Shown here: piece after piece, positions 24,733 through 35,400 of the stretch
Position numbering within the stretch: the stretch's first letter is position 1
Layout of the letters: the number at the start of each line of letters is the position of its first letter
Assembly: GCA_031417555.1 (NCBI GenBank)
Contig: JANOVV010000029.1
Coordinates: 1 to 64,000 of the forward strand
Reading direction: 5' to 3'
Source of the DNA: JADKIH01 sp031417555
GTDB taxonomy: Bacteria > Bacteroidota > Bacteroidia > AKYH767-A > 2013-40CM-41-45
DNA: 64,000 bases
Position numbers and translations under genes: made by a program
Notes under the pieces: generated by a model
What the model was told of the DNA's origin: nothing
The model's input: only the letters and a program-made list of their open reading frames with translations
The model's database searches: none

Positions 24733-27225
24733 ATGAAATATTTAATTTCAACATTGGTGATAGTAATATTATTTTTTACTATAACTTCTATTTCACATCA
24801 TCCTGAAAAAAAAATTAGCAGTATTCAAAAGGTTAAGGAGTCGCCGGATGAACCGTATGAGGAATTTATGCTTCAGCGTACTTATCCAAATAAAGTATTT
24901 GATGTTAAGGCATATCAGTCGGCATTAAACAGTGCAGTTTCATTGAACAGAAATAAAAGACTTAGTCGCCAGGAAAGCTGGACCTTGGAAGGTCCCGGTA
25001 ATATTGGAGGAAGATTTAATTGCATTGCCGTTAATCCATTAAACACTGACGTAATGTATGCAGGAAGTGCCAACGGTGGCGTTTGGAAAACAAGTGATAA
25101 TGGAAATTCATGGGCGCCTATGTTTGATTTAATTCCTTATCAGGCAATAGGGGCAATTGCTATTAATCCGAATAATGTAAATGAAATTTGGGTAGGAACC
25201 GGAGATTTGAATATTTCAGGAACAATGTATTTAGGAAATGGTGTTTATAAAAGCGTTGATGCAGGAATAACATGGACTTATTTAGGATTGGCAGACAGCT
25301 ATGTTGTATCGGCTATTATTTTTAATCCGGCTAATACAAATGAAGTGTTAGTTGGAACCATGGGTAATTCATTTTCAAGAGATGATAAGCGAGGAATTTA
25401 TAAAACAATTAACGGAGGATTAAGTTTTGTTCAGACAAATTTTGTGAATGACAGCACAGGAATTATTGATATGGTTCAGCATCCTGTAAATCCATCTATT
25501 GTTTATGCAACTTCTTTTTCACGTTTACGAACACCACGTGCGTCATTAATAAAAGGTACCGAAGTGTATGTTTATAAATCTACAGATTTTGGTCAGACGT
25601 GGAATATTCTTAGTGGCGGATTGCCAAATGGTGATGTACACGAACGACTTGGAATAGCAATTAGTGCGAGTTCTCCGGATATATTGTATGCTTTATATTC
25701 TACCAGTGATTATACTAATCCGCAACTATATAAAACAACTGATGGAGGGACAATATGGACACAAGTGATTATAGATACTTTTGAGCCGTATTATTATGGA
25801 AGTTTCGGTTGGTATTTCGGGAAAATATATATAGACCCAAATGATCCGAATACTCTTTATATTCCGGGAGTAGAATTGCAATATTGTACAGATGGAGGAT
25901 CTGTATGGAATCTGCGTGCTCAGGATCCCGTGCATGCAGACGGACACTTTATGTATTTTAAATCATCCAATCAATTTATTTATTGTACTGATGGAGGATT
26001 ATACAGGACTACCGATGGAGGAGGAACGTGGGAGGATATTGAAAATATTCCTAACAATCAATTTTATGCTATCACAGAAAACAAAAACAACACAGGCGTA
26101 TATGCCGGTGGCGTACAAGACAATGGTACTATGTACGGAAATGCAGCAGGGATAAATAATTTTACAAAATTTTATGGAGGTGATGGATTTACTATTTCAT
26201 ATACTAACAATCCTTCACTTTTGTATACTGAAACGCAGTATGGAAATATCGTTTTTGATGATAATTTTCCTTCGGGCAATTTTAATGGAATAGATGAAGA
26301 CAATAACCAAAATTACAATTGGCATACTCCTTATTTTCTTTCCCATTTTGGTGAAGATACTTTATACTTCGCCGGACAAAGAGTAATGAGAATAGCCGGC
26401 GCGCCTTATGGACCGTATACCAGTATTAGTCCTGTATTAAACGACAGCACAAGTCCTCAACGGGTTAGTAACATTAGTACGATCAATCAATCAAAATTAA
26501 TAAGCAATATTTTATATGCAGGCACAGCCGATGGAAATGTTTGGAATACTTTAAATGGAGGAAATACATGGAATGAAATCACTCCATTTCAGGGAAACAG
26601 TTATTATGTAACGAGGGTAATGCCTTCGCCGAACGAAGCTTCTACAGCGTATGTCACCCGAAGCGGATATAGAGATAATGATAACACACCATTAATTTTT
26701 AAAACAGTTGATAATGGTATAAACTGGACAAGCATAACAGGCGATTTACCATTGCTGGCTGTCAATGACATTGAAATTTATCCCGGCAATGAAAATATTA
26801 TTTTTATTGCAAACGATGCGGGTGTTTATTTTACTTTGAATGGTGGAGTACATTGGGAAAGAGTTGGAGATAATATGCCATTTGTTGCAGTGCTTGATAT
26901 CCATTTAAATTACAATTCCGGAAAAATTATTGCGGGAACGTTTGGAAGAAGTATGTACTCAATTGATATTACAAATTTAATAACCGGTATTGCTTCTGTA
27001 GAAAAGAAAATTGACATTTCAATTTATCCGAATCCGTCATCCGATTTTATTAATATAAAAACTGATTCAAAGATTGATGTGGTAAGAGTTTATAATTCTC
27101 TTGGTGTATTAATGATTCAATCACAATTACAGTTGATTGATATTTCCGCTTTTCCTGCCGGAAATTATTTTGTAAAAATTATGCAAGGAGAAAATAAAGT
27201 GGTAAAACGTTTTTTGAAATTGTAG
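24733..27225 (+). CDS. sortilin/BNR-type beta-propeller protein with T9SS sorting domain
   Basis: The 830-residue exported protein starts with a hydrophobic signal (residues 1-20). It carries at least eight Asp-box-like turns of the form S/T-x-D-x-G-x-x-W (SDNGNSW, STDFGQTW, TTDGGTIW, TTDGGGTW, TVDNGINW and others) spread from about residue 115 to 720. These indicate one or two beta-propellers like those of Vps10/sortilin or exo-glycanases. The repeated GIY/GVY/GGVWKTS pattern is typical. A T9SS type A domain ends the protein (IYPNPSSDF near 764, then FPAGNYFVKI and KRFLKL). No catalytic residues are identifiable, so it may be an adhesin or a hydrolase. Confidence 0.87.
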   Translation: MKYLISTLVIVILFFTITSISHHPEKKISSIQKVKESPDEPYEEFMLQRTYPNKVFDVKAYQSALNSAVSLNRNKRLSRQESWTLEGPGNIGGRFNCIAVNPLNTDVMYAGSANGGVWKTSDNGNSWAPMFDLIPYQAIGAIAINPNNVNEIWVGTGDLNISGTMYLGNGVYKSVDAGITWTYLGLADSYVVSAIIFNPANTNEVLVGTMGNSFSRDDKRGIYKTINGGLSFVQTNFVNDSTGIIDMVQHPVNPSIVYATSFSRLRTPRASLIKGTEVYVYKSTDFGQTWNILSGGLPNGDVHERLGIAISASSPDILYALYSTSDYTNPQLYKTTDGGTIWTQVIIDTFEPYYYGSFGWYFGKIYIDPNDPNTLYIPGVELQYCTDGGSVWNLRAQDPVHADGHFMYFKSSNQFIYCTDGGLYRTTDGGGTWEDIENIPNNQFYAITENKNNTGVYAGGVQDNGTMYGNAAGINNFTKFYGGDGFTISYTNNPSLLYTETQYGNIVFDDNFPSGNFNGIDEDNNQNYNWHTPYFLSHFGEDTLYFAGQRVMRIAGAPYGPYTSISPVLNDSTSPQRVSNISTINQSKLISNILYAGTADGNVWNTLNGGNTWNEITPFQGNSYYVTRVMPSPNEASTAYVTRSGYRDNDNTPLIFKTVDNGINWTSITGDLPLLAVNDIEIYPGNENIIFIANDAGVYFTLNGGVHWERVGDNMPFVAVLDIHLNYNSGKIIAGTFGRSMYSIDITNLITGIASVEKKIDISIYPNPSSDFINIKTDSKIDVVRVYNSLGVLMIQSQLQLIDISAFPAGNYFVKIMQGENKVVKRFLKL

Positions 27226-27512
27226 CAGAATTAATCAATATTCAATTAATACGAATTCAGGGGAAAATTTAACTTTTACTCTGGAAATTCTCTAATTATT
27301 TAAAAAGGGCGGAATAAATTAAAAAAATAAATTCACGTTCTATATTGGTAAAGTAGTGAGCTAAATTGGTAAACGATCAATATCATTAAATTTATTTTTT
27401 GAATGTATTGGTTTTTTATGGCCTGTTTCCTAATTTGCAATAACATATTTTCAAAGGAGTAATTTAAATTGCTCAATTAAATTAAACATAGACCACATAA
27501 AAACCTAATACA

Positions 27513-28274
27513 ATGAAAAAAACACTACTAATTATTGGGGGATTATTTTCCGCCGGCTTTGTATTTTGTCAAGGCCCAATCGCTTCGCCTATCATTGGTG
27601 GAAATGTAGTAAAAGTAAATCTTAGTTCTTCTTTGCTAACGGAGCATTACCTGATACAATATGAGCGGGCATTAAATTTAAACCGTTCTATAGGAATAGG
27701 AATAGGAATTTCTTCAGGTGTAGATCTTCCATTCAAAAGTAACCTACTGGATCAGTTCGGCGATAATTTGGATGCAAGGCGTGCCATTGAAACTACTAAG
27801 TTTGATAAATTAACAATCACACCGGAGTACAGATTTTATTTGAATAAGAAAGGGGCACCGATTGGTTTCTACCTTGCAACATTTGTTCGTTATACAAAGT
27901 TTAGTTTTACGGGAGATTATGTGTTTACACCGAGTAATAAACTATTACATACAGCAAAAGTAAAAGGCGATTTAAATGGAGTCGGCGGCGGAGCAATGTT
28001 GGGAGTTCAATGGGCATTAGGTAAAGTAATTACACTCGACTGGTGGATTGTCGGTCCGTTTATCGGTGTGCAGAATGGAGAATTTAATGGAACAAGTGAT
28101 ATGAGTGATATGAGTGCTGCAGATAAAACGAAACTAGAAAGTGATATAGAAGCAATTGATATTCCATTATGGAAAATTGATGCAACGGTGAGCAACGATG
28201 CAGTTAATGCAAAGATATCCGGACCGTTTGTAGGTGTAAGGATGTTTGGTGTTTGTTTGGGGGTTAGATTTTAA
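27513..28274 (+). CDS. outer-membrane beta-barrel protein (DUF3575/opacity-like)
   Basis: The 253-residue product has a signal peptide (residues 1-19, ending FCQ). It then shows the alternating strands of an eight-stranded-type barrel: VVKVNLSSSLLTEHYLIQYERAL at the start, GIGIGISSG, TPEYRFYLN and a final VGVRMFGVCLGVRF ending in Phe. The pattern fits DUF3575 or opacity-type membrane proteins of Bacteroidota. The segment near residues 190-225 with repeated DMS triplets looks like a loop. It is convergent with the response-regulator gene, with 11 bases between stops. The function is unknown. Confidence 0.75.
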   Translation: MKKTLLIIGGLFSAGFVFCQGPIASPIIGGNVVKVNLSSSLLTEHYLIQYERALNLNRSIGIGIGISSGVDLPFKSNLLDQFGDNLDARRAIETTKFDKLTITPEYRFYLNKKGAPIGFYLATFVRYTKFSFTGDYVFTPSNKLLHTAKVKGDLNGVGGGAMLGVQWALGKVITLDWWIVGPFIGVQNGEFNGTSDMSDMSAADKTKLESDIEAIDIPLWKIDATVSNDAVNAKISGPFVGVRMFGVCLGVRF

Positions 28275-28285
28275 AATTTGAAATT

Positions 28286-28909
28286 TTATATCAGTTGATG
28301 TTCGATAGCAAAGCGAACCAATTCTGCTGTATTATGAATATCAAATTTATTCATAATATTTTTACGGTGTGATTTAATGGTTTCTTCTCCTATTTTTAAT
28401 TTTATTGCAATATCTTTATTCGTAAGGCCGGCTGCAATAAGATTTAATACTTCTTTTTCTTTTTTGGTGAGCAATGGAATATTTTTCTGATCACGCATTC
28501 CTTTTAAGAACAGCTGCTGAAGTTCTGTATTTAAATAAGTTTTTCCTTCGAGCACCTGTGAGAGGGCGGTGAATAATTCATCACCGGAAATATTTTTCAA
28601 TAAATAACCATCAGCTCCACTTTCAAGCATTTTATGAATAGTTCCAAAATCACTGAGCATGGATAGGCCTATTATTTTAATTTCAGGTACTATTTTTTTA
28701 ATTTCTTTTGTGGCTGTAATCCCATCTACCCCCGGCATGTTTATATCCATGATAACAATTTGAACGGGGTTATTTTTTACAAATTCAATTGCTTCTGCGC
28801 CGCTTGTTAGCTGGGCGACTACACGGTATTTCTGATCGGAAATAATTATTCTGGCAATACCTTCACTCACTAAGTTGTGATCATCAACAATTAAAATTTT
28901 TATAGACAT
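28286..28909 (-). CDS. NarL/FixJ-family response regulator
   Basis: The 207-residue cytosolic regulator has an N-terminal receiver domain (residues 1-120) with the acidic pair Asp9-Asp10 in LIVDDH, phosphorylation site Asp55 in IVIMDINMPG and a Lys in the LLKN loop. A C-terminal LuxR-type helix-turn-helix follows (LTKKEKEVLNLIAAGLTNKDIA, then KSHRKNI) at about 140-200. I use the ATG at 28909; the frame extends only to a TTG ten codons earlier. It is downstream of the sensor kinase in the same direction with a 66-base gap, so the two form a two-component system. Target promoters are not known. Confidence 0.93.
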   Translation of the reverse strand: MSIKILIVDDHNLVSEGIARIIISDQKYRVVAQLTSGAEAIEFVKNNPVQIVIMDINMPGVDGITATKEIKKIVPEIKIIGLSMLSDFGTIHKMLESGADGYLLKNISGDELFTALSQVLEGKTYLNTELQQLFLKGMRDQKNIPLLTKKEKEVLNLIAAGLTNKDIAIKLKIGEETIKSHRKNIMNKFDIHNTAELVRFAIEHQLI

Positions 28910-28975
28910 TTTTGGTGATTTGGGAGAGCCATTATTCAAAATGATATATAAACGTAATCAATATTTGCAATATTT

Positions 28976-30550
28976 TTATTTTTTTAATTCGTAAGGAATC
29001 TCTATTGTTACATTGATACCATTTCCTGGGGATGAATCCCAACTTACTTTCCCTTCAAGAATCGATACTCTGGTTTCAATATTTTTTAAGCCATACCCTT
29101 CAGATTTAATTTTTTCCAAATCAAACCCCTTTCCGTCATCTTCATAACTAAATATAATGCAATTATCTCGATAAAATAATTGAATACTTATCTCCTTGCA
29201 GTCAGCATGCTTAATCGAATTATTAATCAATTCCTGTGTGATTCGGAATATGGGCAATTCATATTTAGCATCAAATCTTTCCAATTGAGGAAAAACATAG
29301 CTTTTAATATGAAATAAGTGTGTATTGGTTAATCTGTTTGTAAGATCATTGAGAGCAGATGCAAAGCCATGCATCTCCAGTGTTTTCGGACTCAAATCCA
29401 TTAATAAACTCCTGAGGTCGTGCATCGAATCATCAACGATTGAATACAATTCTTTTTTTGTCTTAACGGCTTCCTGATTTTGATGGTCGATAAATTTTTC
29501 ATACGTACTGAGATAAATTTTTAGTGCACTCATTTTTGTTCCGAATTCATCATGTAAATCACGAGCTATTCTGCGTCGTTCTTTTTCTTGTGCGTCAATT
29601 TCGGCAAGTAACTTCTCGGTTTGTAGTCTATGAATATTTTTAATACGATTTCGATAAATCAAAAAGCCGGCAGCGGCAAGTATTATAATTAATGCAGGAA
29701 TAAATAATTTGTATTGCCAAAATGGTGGCCTAATATAGATTGCTACAGATGCGGGATCACTCCATACATTATTATTATTGGATGATTTTATTTTGAAAAT
29801 ATAATTCCCGCCATTTAAATTTGTATAGCTTACATAATTTCGTGTACCGGCAGAAATCCATTGTTCATCCAAGCCTTCCAATTTGTATTGAAATTTATTT
29901 TCATTTGCGTCGGTAAAATTGAGTGAAGTAAAATCAAATGAAAAATGATTTTGGCGATAAGAAAGATTAATGCTCTTTTCAAATAGTAAACTATCGGCTA
30001 TTTTATCAAATATTTTGAAATGAGTAATCGATGCAATAGGTTTAACGCTATTAAATTTTATTTCTTCAGGTTTAAATTTAAGATAATATCCCTTGCCACC
30101 GGCGTAAAAATATCCGTCTTTGTCTTTATAAAAATAACCCTGTAACCCTTCATCGGGTATCCCATCCGACTGCCCGAAATGGTAAAAAGTATTTTCTGTT
30201 GTATTAAAAAATTCAAGACCTGCGGATGATAATATCCATAAGTTTCCATTCATATCTTTTTCCATTCCATACATATTCGGATATGAGTTCTCAAAATGAA
30301 TCAGAGTATTATCTTTCAGATTTAACTTAAACAATCCGCCGGATGTAGATGTTATCCAATACAAACCATCACTAATTTCCATCATATCAAAAACCTCTGC
30401 AGGAAAGTTTGGAATTTTTTCATCCAAAAAAATTTGATCGTATGGGAGAAAAATTAACCTGTATGGTTTTTTGTTTTGTGGGGGAAAGTTTAAAAATGCT
30501 ATCGACAAAATTTGCATAAACAAAATTTTGTGATATACCATTTCTTCCAT
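28976..30550 (-). CDS. sensor histidine kinase, C-terminal part of a frameshifted Reg_prop kinase
   Basis: This reading frame (524 codons) holds the last propeller blades, a Y_Y_Y domain (about 190-255), one membrane helix (near 283-300), a HisKA_3 dimerisation domain with the H-box RRIARDLHDEFG near 333, and a HATPase_c domain with N-box QELINNSIKHA and G-boxes DDGKGFD and GYGLKNI. It overlaps by 131 bases, in another frame, the propeller-bearing reading frame at 30420-32117. The ATG at 30550 is not a credible start, because it falls inside the propeller. The two pieces are best read as one gene of about 1,035 codons with one frameshift. Confidence 0.85.
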   Translation of the reverse strand: MEEMVYHKILFMQILSIAFLNFPPQNKKPYRLIFLPYDQIFLDEKIPNFPAEVFDMMEISDGLYWITSTSGGLFKLNLKDNTLIHFENSYPNMYGMEKDMNGNLWILSSAGLEFFNTTENTFYHFGQSDGIPDEGLQGYFYKDKDGYFYAGGKGYYLKFKPEEIKFNSVKPIASITHFKIFDKIADSLLFEKSINLSYRQNHFSFDFTSLNFTDANENKFQYKLEGLDEQWISAGTRNYVSYTNLNGGNYIFKIKSSNNNNVWSDPASVAIYIRPPFWQYKLFIPALIIILAAAGFLIYRNRIKNIHRLQTEKLLAEIDAQEKERRRIARDLHDEFGTKMSALKIYLSTYEKFIDHQNQEAVKTKKELYSIVDDSMHDLRSLLMDLSPKTLEMHGFASALNDLTNRLTNTHLFHIKSYVFPQLERFDAKYELPIFRITQELINNSIKHADCKEISIQLFYRDNCIIFSYEDDGKGFDLEKIKSEGYGLKNIETRVSILEGKVSWDSSPGNGINVTIEIPYELKK

Positions 30551-32117
30551 TTAGGCAGAATACATTTTGTCTGGAATCAATAAATATTTTATGTATCAGA
30601 TGTTCATAGCGCAATCCTTTTCCAAAAACCGGAGTCACAAAACCTGCCTTGGTTTTTATATCAAAAGCTGCTAATCCATGACCATACGGCGATATCCATA
30701 ATACATCATAACCTAACCAATGACTTTCTGCCATACTTACAATTCGTGATGAAGCAATATTGTAGAAATCAAAATCACTATTAGCTACGCGGTTATAAAA
30801 AGTATTCAGTGTATTTATTGTAAAGTTTTTTTTATCAAGTATAAAAACGGTCTTATTAGTTCCTAAATAAATTGTTCCGCGTGAATCTTTAAACAGCTTT
30901 GTCAGATTCAGTTTTTCATTTTGATAAAGAAAGCTTTTTTTTGCTGAAAGACGGCTGTTGAGAGCATTTACAAATAATCCATCATTTGTTGCCACGTATA
31001 AGTTACTTTCATCTTCAAGAATATCATTTACAAGGTCTGTGGAAGTAAAATTGTCGTTTAGGTAATGAACCTCAAACTGATTCAGCAAGGGGTCATAGAC
31101 ATCTACCCCCGAATCGGTACCCAGCCACATCCGGCCATCTTTATCTTTGTATATGCAACGAATAGTATTATTACTTAAACTATTTTTATCAAGACGGTTT
31201 TTTGTAAAATGTTTAAGTTGCTTGTTAATAGGATTATATAAATACAATCCTTTTTTGCTTGTACCTATCCACAACCATCCATTGTCATCTTCATTGATAC
31301 AGGTAATTTCATTGCCGGAGTAATTAATATTTTTCTCCGATTCAAGAAATACAGATTCAAGAATATTTTTATCGTTATCGTAAGTATGCAGCACATTGTC
31401 CCACGCACCAATCCAAATACGATTTTTACTATCACAAAAAATTGTATTAATGGTATGTGCCAGATAAGGATATACACTTCGGTTTTGCGCGGAGAAACCG
31501 TAACCTGTTTCTTTTTTTATAATCAATGAATAGGCCCGGGTGCCGAAATACAACTTTTCGTTTTTATCTTCGGCGATAGTTTGAACAGCATAAACTTTTC
31601 TTAAGGAACCGGTATCCTGATTTTGATTGTTAAAATTTTCCCTCACATATTTTTTATTTGATAAATCAATTTTTCCCCAACCTACTTCGTCTGTTGCAAT
31701 CCAAAAATTGTTTTTAGAATCAATGAATAAATCATTAATGGATTTTATTTTTACATTTTTTTCAAAAAGCGGGTAGCGGGTAAAATTTTGGTTGGAAGAA
31801 TTGAAGTTGCATAATCCGCCGTCGGTAACAATCCACTGCAATCCTGCTTTATCTTCTACTATTCGTTTGATAATATTTCCCGGAATGGTTGACGAATTGC
31901 TTACATCGTACTTAAATGAAATAATATTTTTTGCATCGTAACGGTTAAGTCCAAAATCAGTTCCTATCCAGATAAATCCTTTTTGATCCTGAATAATTGT
32001 CTTAACACTGGTGCCTGATAAACCATTTACATTACTCAAATGCCAAAAACGCAAATCAGGTTGAGCATAAAGTGCCGAAAAAAATAAAAACGCTATACAT
32101 GTGATGGCGTATCGCAT
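30420..32117 (-). CDS. sensor histidine kinase, N-terminal Reg_prop propeller part (frameshifted gene)
   Basis: The 565-residue frame begins with a signal peptide (residues 1-18, ending LYAQ). It contains repeated two-component-regulator propeller motifs such as FIWIGTDFGLNRYD, LQWIVTDGGLCNFN, WLWIGTSKKGLYLYN and RMWLGTDSGVDVYD. These form the periplasmic ligand-sensing propellers of Bacteroidota sensors. Its last 40 or so residues diverge from the propeller pattern and run into a stop at 30420. The kinase half continues in the +1 frame, starting within 30430-30520. Candidate slip sites are runs of C5, A6 and T7. It is divergent from the large HYR surface-protein gene. Confidence 0.85.
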   Translation of the reverse strand: MRYAITCIAFLFFSALYAQPDLRFWHLSNVNGLSGTSVKTIIQDQKGFIWIGTDFGLNRYDAKNIISFKYDVSNSSTIPGNIIKRIVEDKAGLQWIVTDGGLCNFNSSNQNFTRYPLFEKNVKIKSINDLFIDSKNNFWIATDEVGWGKIDLSNKKYVRENFNNQNQDTGSLRKVYAVQTIAEDKNEKLYFGTRAYSLIIKKETGYGFSAQNRSVYPYLAHTINTIFCDSKNRIWIGAWDNVLHTYDNDKNILESVFLESEKNINYSGNEITCINEDDNGWLWIGTSKKGLYLYNPINKQLKHFTKNRLDKNSLSNNTIRCIYKDKDGRMWLGTDSGVDVYDPLLNQFEVHYLNDNFTSTDLVNDILEDESNLYVATNDGLFVNALNSRLSAKKSFLYQNEKLNLTKLFKDSRGTIYLGTNKTVFILDKKNFTINTLNTFYNRVANSDFDFYNIASSRIVSMAESHWLGYDVLWISPYGHGLAAFDIKTKAGFVTPVFGKGLRYEHLIHKIFIDSRQNVFCLNGRNGISQNFVYANFVDSIFKLSPTKQKTIQVNFSPIRSNFFG

Positions 32118-32417
32118 TTTTCAAATATAATAAAAGAGTATCATGTATCATGACTGAAAACGTTTTAGCCGGGAATAGGTTGATTAAAAGCGGTTAACTC
32201 TATTTAGACATGCACATATTTAGTCATGATACTTGATACCCCCTCCCAACCTCCCCCAAAATAGGTAGAAGCAGACTCACCCTAAAGCGTGTTTGATGAT
32301 GTTTATAATAGTGTAAAATTTACTTAAACATTATTGACAAAATACAAGAAATAAATATTGTACTTATAGATATTTAAGAAGCTTCAAAAAAATTATTTAT
32401 TATTTAATAATACTACT
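32118..32417. repeat. intergenic region with an inverted heptamer pair and a C-rich tract
   Basis: The 300-base divergent gap contains two arms, 32138-32155 and 32222-32239, that match as an inverted repeat at 17 of 18 positions and are built from GATAC-type heptamers. The left arm starts 21 bases before the sensor-kinase ATG and shares its flanking AGAG and ATGACT bases with the left arm at 23417. Directly after the right arm lies a C-rich tract with runs of 5, 3, 2 and 5 C (32239-32257). The rest is AT-rich leader of the HYR gene. Confidence 0.65.
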
Positions 32418-35400
32418 ATGAAAACTCCTTTTACAAATACAATGTTATGCAGGCAGATTGCAAAGATTACAACATTAATATTGATATTGACTTTCAGTTT
32501 ATTATTAAATATTAAAGCCCAGCCGCCCTGCAATGGAATTCCGCAACCGGGAACTATTATTGCATTCCAAAATCCTGTATGTCCGGGTGCTACATTTGGA
32601 ATACTGTTAAACCCTGCGCAATCAGGAGTTACTTTCCTCTGGCATTCCTCTCCTGATGGCATCAACTTTAACCCAATACCGGGCGCCATACAGCAACAGT
32701 TATCTACTTCTATTCTTCAGCCAACGTATTTCAGCTGCAGAGTAAGATGTACTCAGTCAGGCCAGATTGCATTTACGCAACCTATCCTGATAACTTTGAT
32801 TCAGCCAGTAATTAATTATCCATCAACTACAGTGCAATTGAATAATGGTGAATCGACTCATCCCGATAATACAGGTTATGTAACATTTACTACTGAATGT
32901 TGTTTAGGAACAGTGACTTATTCCGACGTCGTAACATCTAATTGTTGCCAAATCGTAATAACACGGACATGGACAATCATTGATTGTTTTGGTGAGGGCA
33001 CTACTTTCATTCAAACGATAACGGTATTACTAGATGTATCGGCTCCTGTGATTACATGCACTACTCTTCCACCGGGAATGTGTAATGTAACCCCATCACC
33101 CTCGCCCACTACCGTAACAGTTTCTGATGAATGTCCGTTTGATTTATCAGTCAGTACTTCAGTTGCAGCCGGTACTTTACCTTGTGAAGTAATTACTACG
33201 TTTACATGGACAGCAACTGATCAATGCGGACATTCAGCTTCATGTACACAAACATCTTCAAACATTATGGATACAGAAGCTCCAATAATTGTTTGTCCGC
33301 CACCTACTTCACTTCCATGCAATACTACTCCTACACCATCGGTTGGATTAATTAGTGCTACTGACAACTGCGGAACTCCGGAAATCGGATTGCTCAGCAG
33401 CAGTTCATCGACCTCCGGTTGTTTGGTTACTTATGTTTTTACATGGAGAGCGATAGATGGCTGTGGTAATTTTGCAGATTGCAATCAGATACTTACTTCG
33501 ATCCATGATTTAGTTCCTCCGGTGATTCACTGTCCGGATCCGGATACTCTTCCATGCAATACAACTCCTACGCCGTCGCCTGCCCTGATTTCTGCTACCG
33601 ATAATTGTGGTACACCAATGATATCTCTTCAAGGAACCAGTTCATCGACTTTAGGATGTGCAACGACTACCATTTTTACATGGAGAGCAACGGATGCTTG
33701 TGGTAATTTTACGGATTGCGACCAGATCCTTGTTTCGATCTTTGATGAAATTTCACCAACCATTCAATGCCCTAATCCAGTCGCTCTGCCATGCAATACA
33801 ACACCAATATCTTCTGCATCGGGAATTTCTGCCCAGGATAATTGTGGAACACCAACACTATTAAATACCGGAGTCACTGTTACAACGGACGGTTGTTTAA
33901 AGACTTTTGTATTTACTTGGCAAGCAACGGACGCTTGTGGAAATTTTGCAGCTTGCGATCAAATATACACTTCAATATTCGACGTTATTGATCCATTTAT
34001 TGAATGTCCGGAACCAGTTTTACTTCCTTGCAATACCACTCCGGTTCCGGACCCATCATTAATTACTGTCGCTGATAATTGTGGAACGCCATTCCTAACT
34101 CTTATCGGTACAGATATTTCTTCCATTGATTGTTTGAAAATATTTGAATTTACCTGGAGGGCAACGGACGACTGCGGAAATTTTTCAGAATGTACACAGG
34201 TTTATTTTTCCGATTTTGATATTATCCCTCCTAAAATTATCTGTCCTGATCCCGATACACTTTGCAATGTAACGCCAACACCAAGTGTATCGTTAATTTC
34301 AGCAACGGACAATTGCGGGATTGTAGATATAACATTAGTTGGTACAACAACCTCTACGACAGGTTGTGTTACCACCTATAATTTTACTTGGAAAGCAACC
34401 GATGATTGCGAGAATACAGCAACATGTGTTCAGGTTATATATGTTATCAATGATACTGATGATCCAGTAATTAATGATTGTCCGAATCCTCAAAGCGTTC
34501 CTAATGATGAAGGACTTTGCGGAGCGTTTGTTTCATGGCCTCCACCAACAGCTACAGATAATTGTGGCTTGCGATCATTTACAAGTAATTATGCACCCAA
34601 CAGTTTTTTCCCTGTTGGTACAACAACAGTTACTTATACAGCCATTGATCTTTGTGGAAACGTAACTACATGTTCATTTAATATTTTAGTTGAGGATTTG
34701 GAACCTCCATGGAATATGCATTGTCCGGGAGTAATTATCAAGGACAATGACTTAGGAATATGTGGCGCAATAGTAACTTGGACAGCTACTGCGACGGACA
34801 ATTGTGGAGTTGCATCCATTGTAAGTGTTCCGGCATCCGGCAGTGAATTTCCTGTTGGAGTAACTCCCGTTATTGTTACGGCTACTGATATTTATGGAAA
34901 CACCTGGACGTGTACATTCAATGTACATATAAATGATACAGAGAAACCGGTTTTTGAAAATTGCCCGCTTAGCACTACTAAATTTGCGAGTAACGGGTTT
35001 TGTATTGCTTTTGTTGATTGGCCGGAAATTGTTGTAACGGATAATTGTGCCTTGCAAGCAGTGGAACTAGTACCAAACTTCTTACATATTTATCCTGTAG
35101 GCATAACTCAGACCGTATACACAGCAACAGATATTTACGGAAATGTTGAAACATGTTCATTTAATGTAGAAGTTATTGATACTACTCGTCCAGTAATAAA
35201 TAATTGTCCGGCCGACATTCGTGTAGATAATGAACCGGGTTTCTGTAAAGCTAAAGTTACCTGGGTAGAACCAACTGCTACAGATGAATGCGCAGTCCTT
35301 TCTTTAACCAGTAATTTTAATTCAGGCGACGATTTTCCAGTAGGTGAATATCTTGTCATATATACAGCGACAGATATTAATGGAAATATATCTACATGTA

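Noticed and set aside
28976..30550. independent histidine kinase gene starting at 30550
   Set aside because: The proposed start falls in the middle of a propeller continuing from the upstream frame; a single frameshifted gene explains both frames better.
32239..32257. G-quadruplex on the minus strand
   Set aside because: One of the four runs has only two bases, so the motif is weaker than at 4085; kept only as part of the repeat region.
34752..35160. open frames antisense to the HYR repeats
   Set aside because: They arise from the repetitive codon pattern of the HYR domains and recur in each unit; none has an independent start context.
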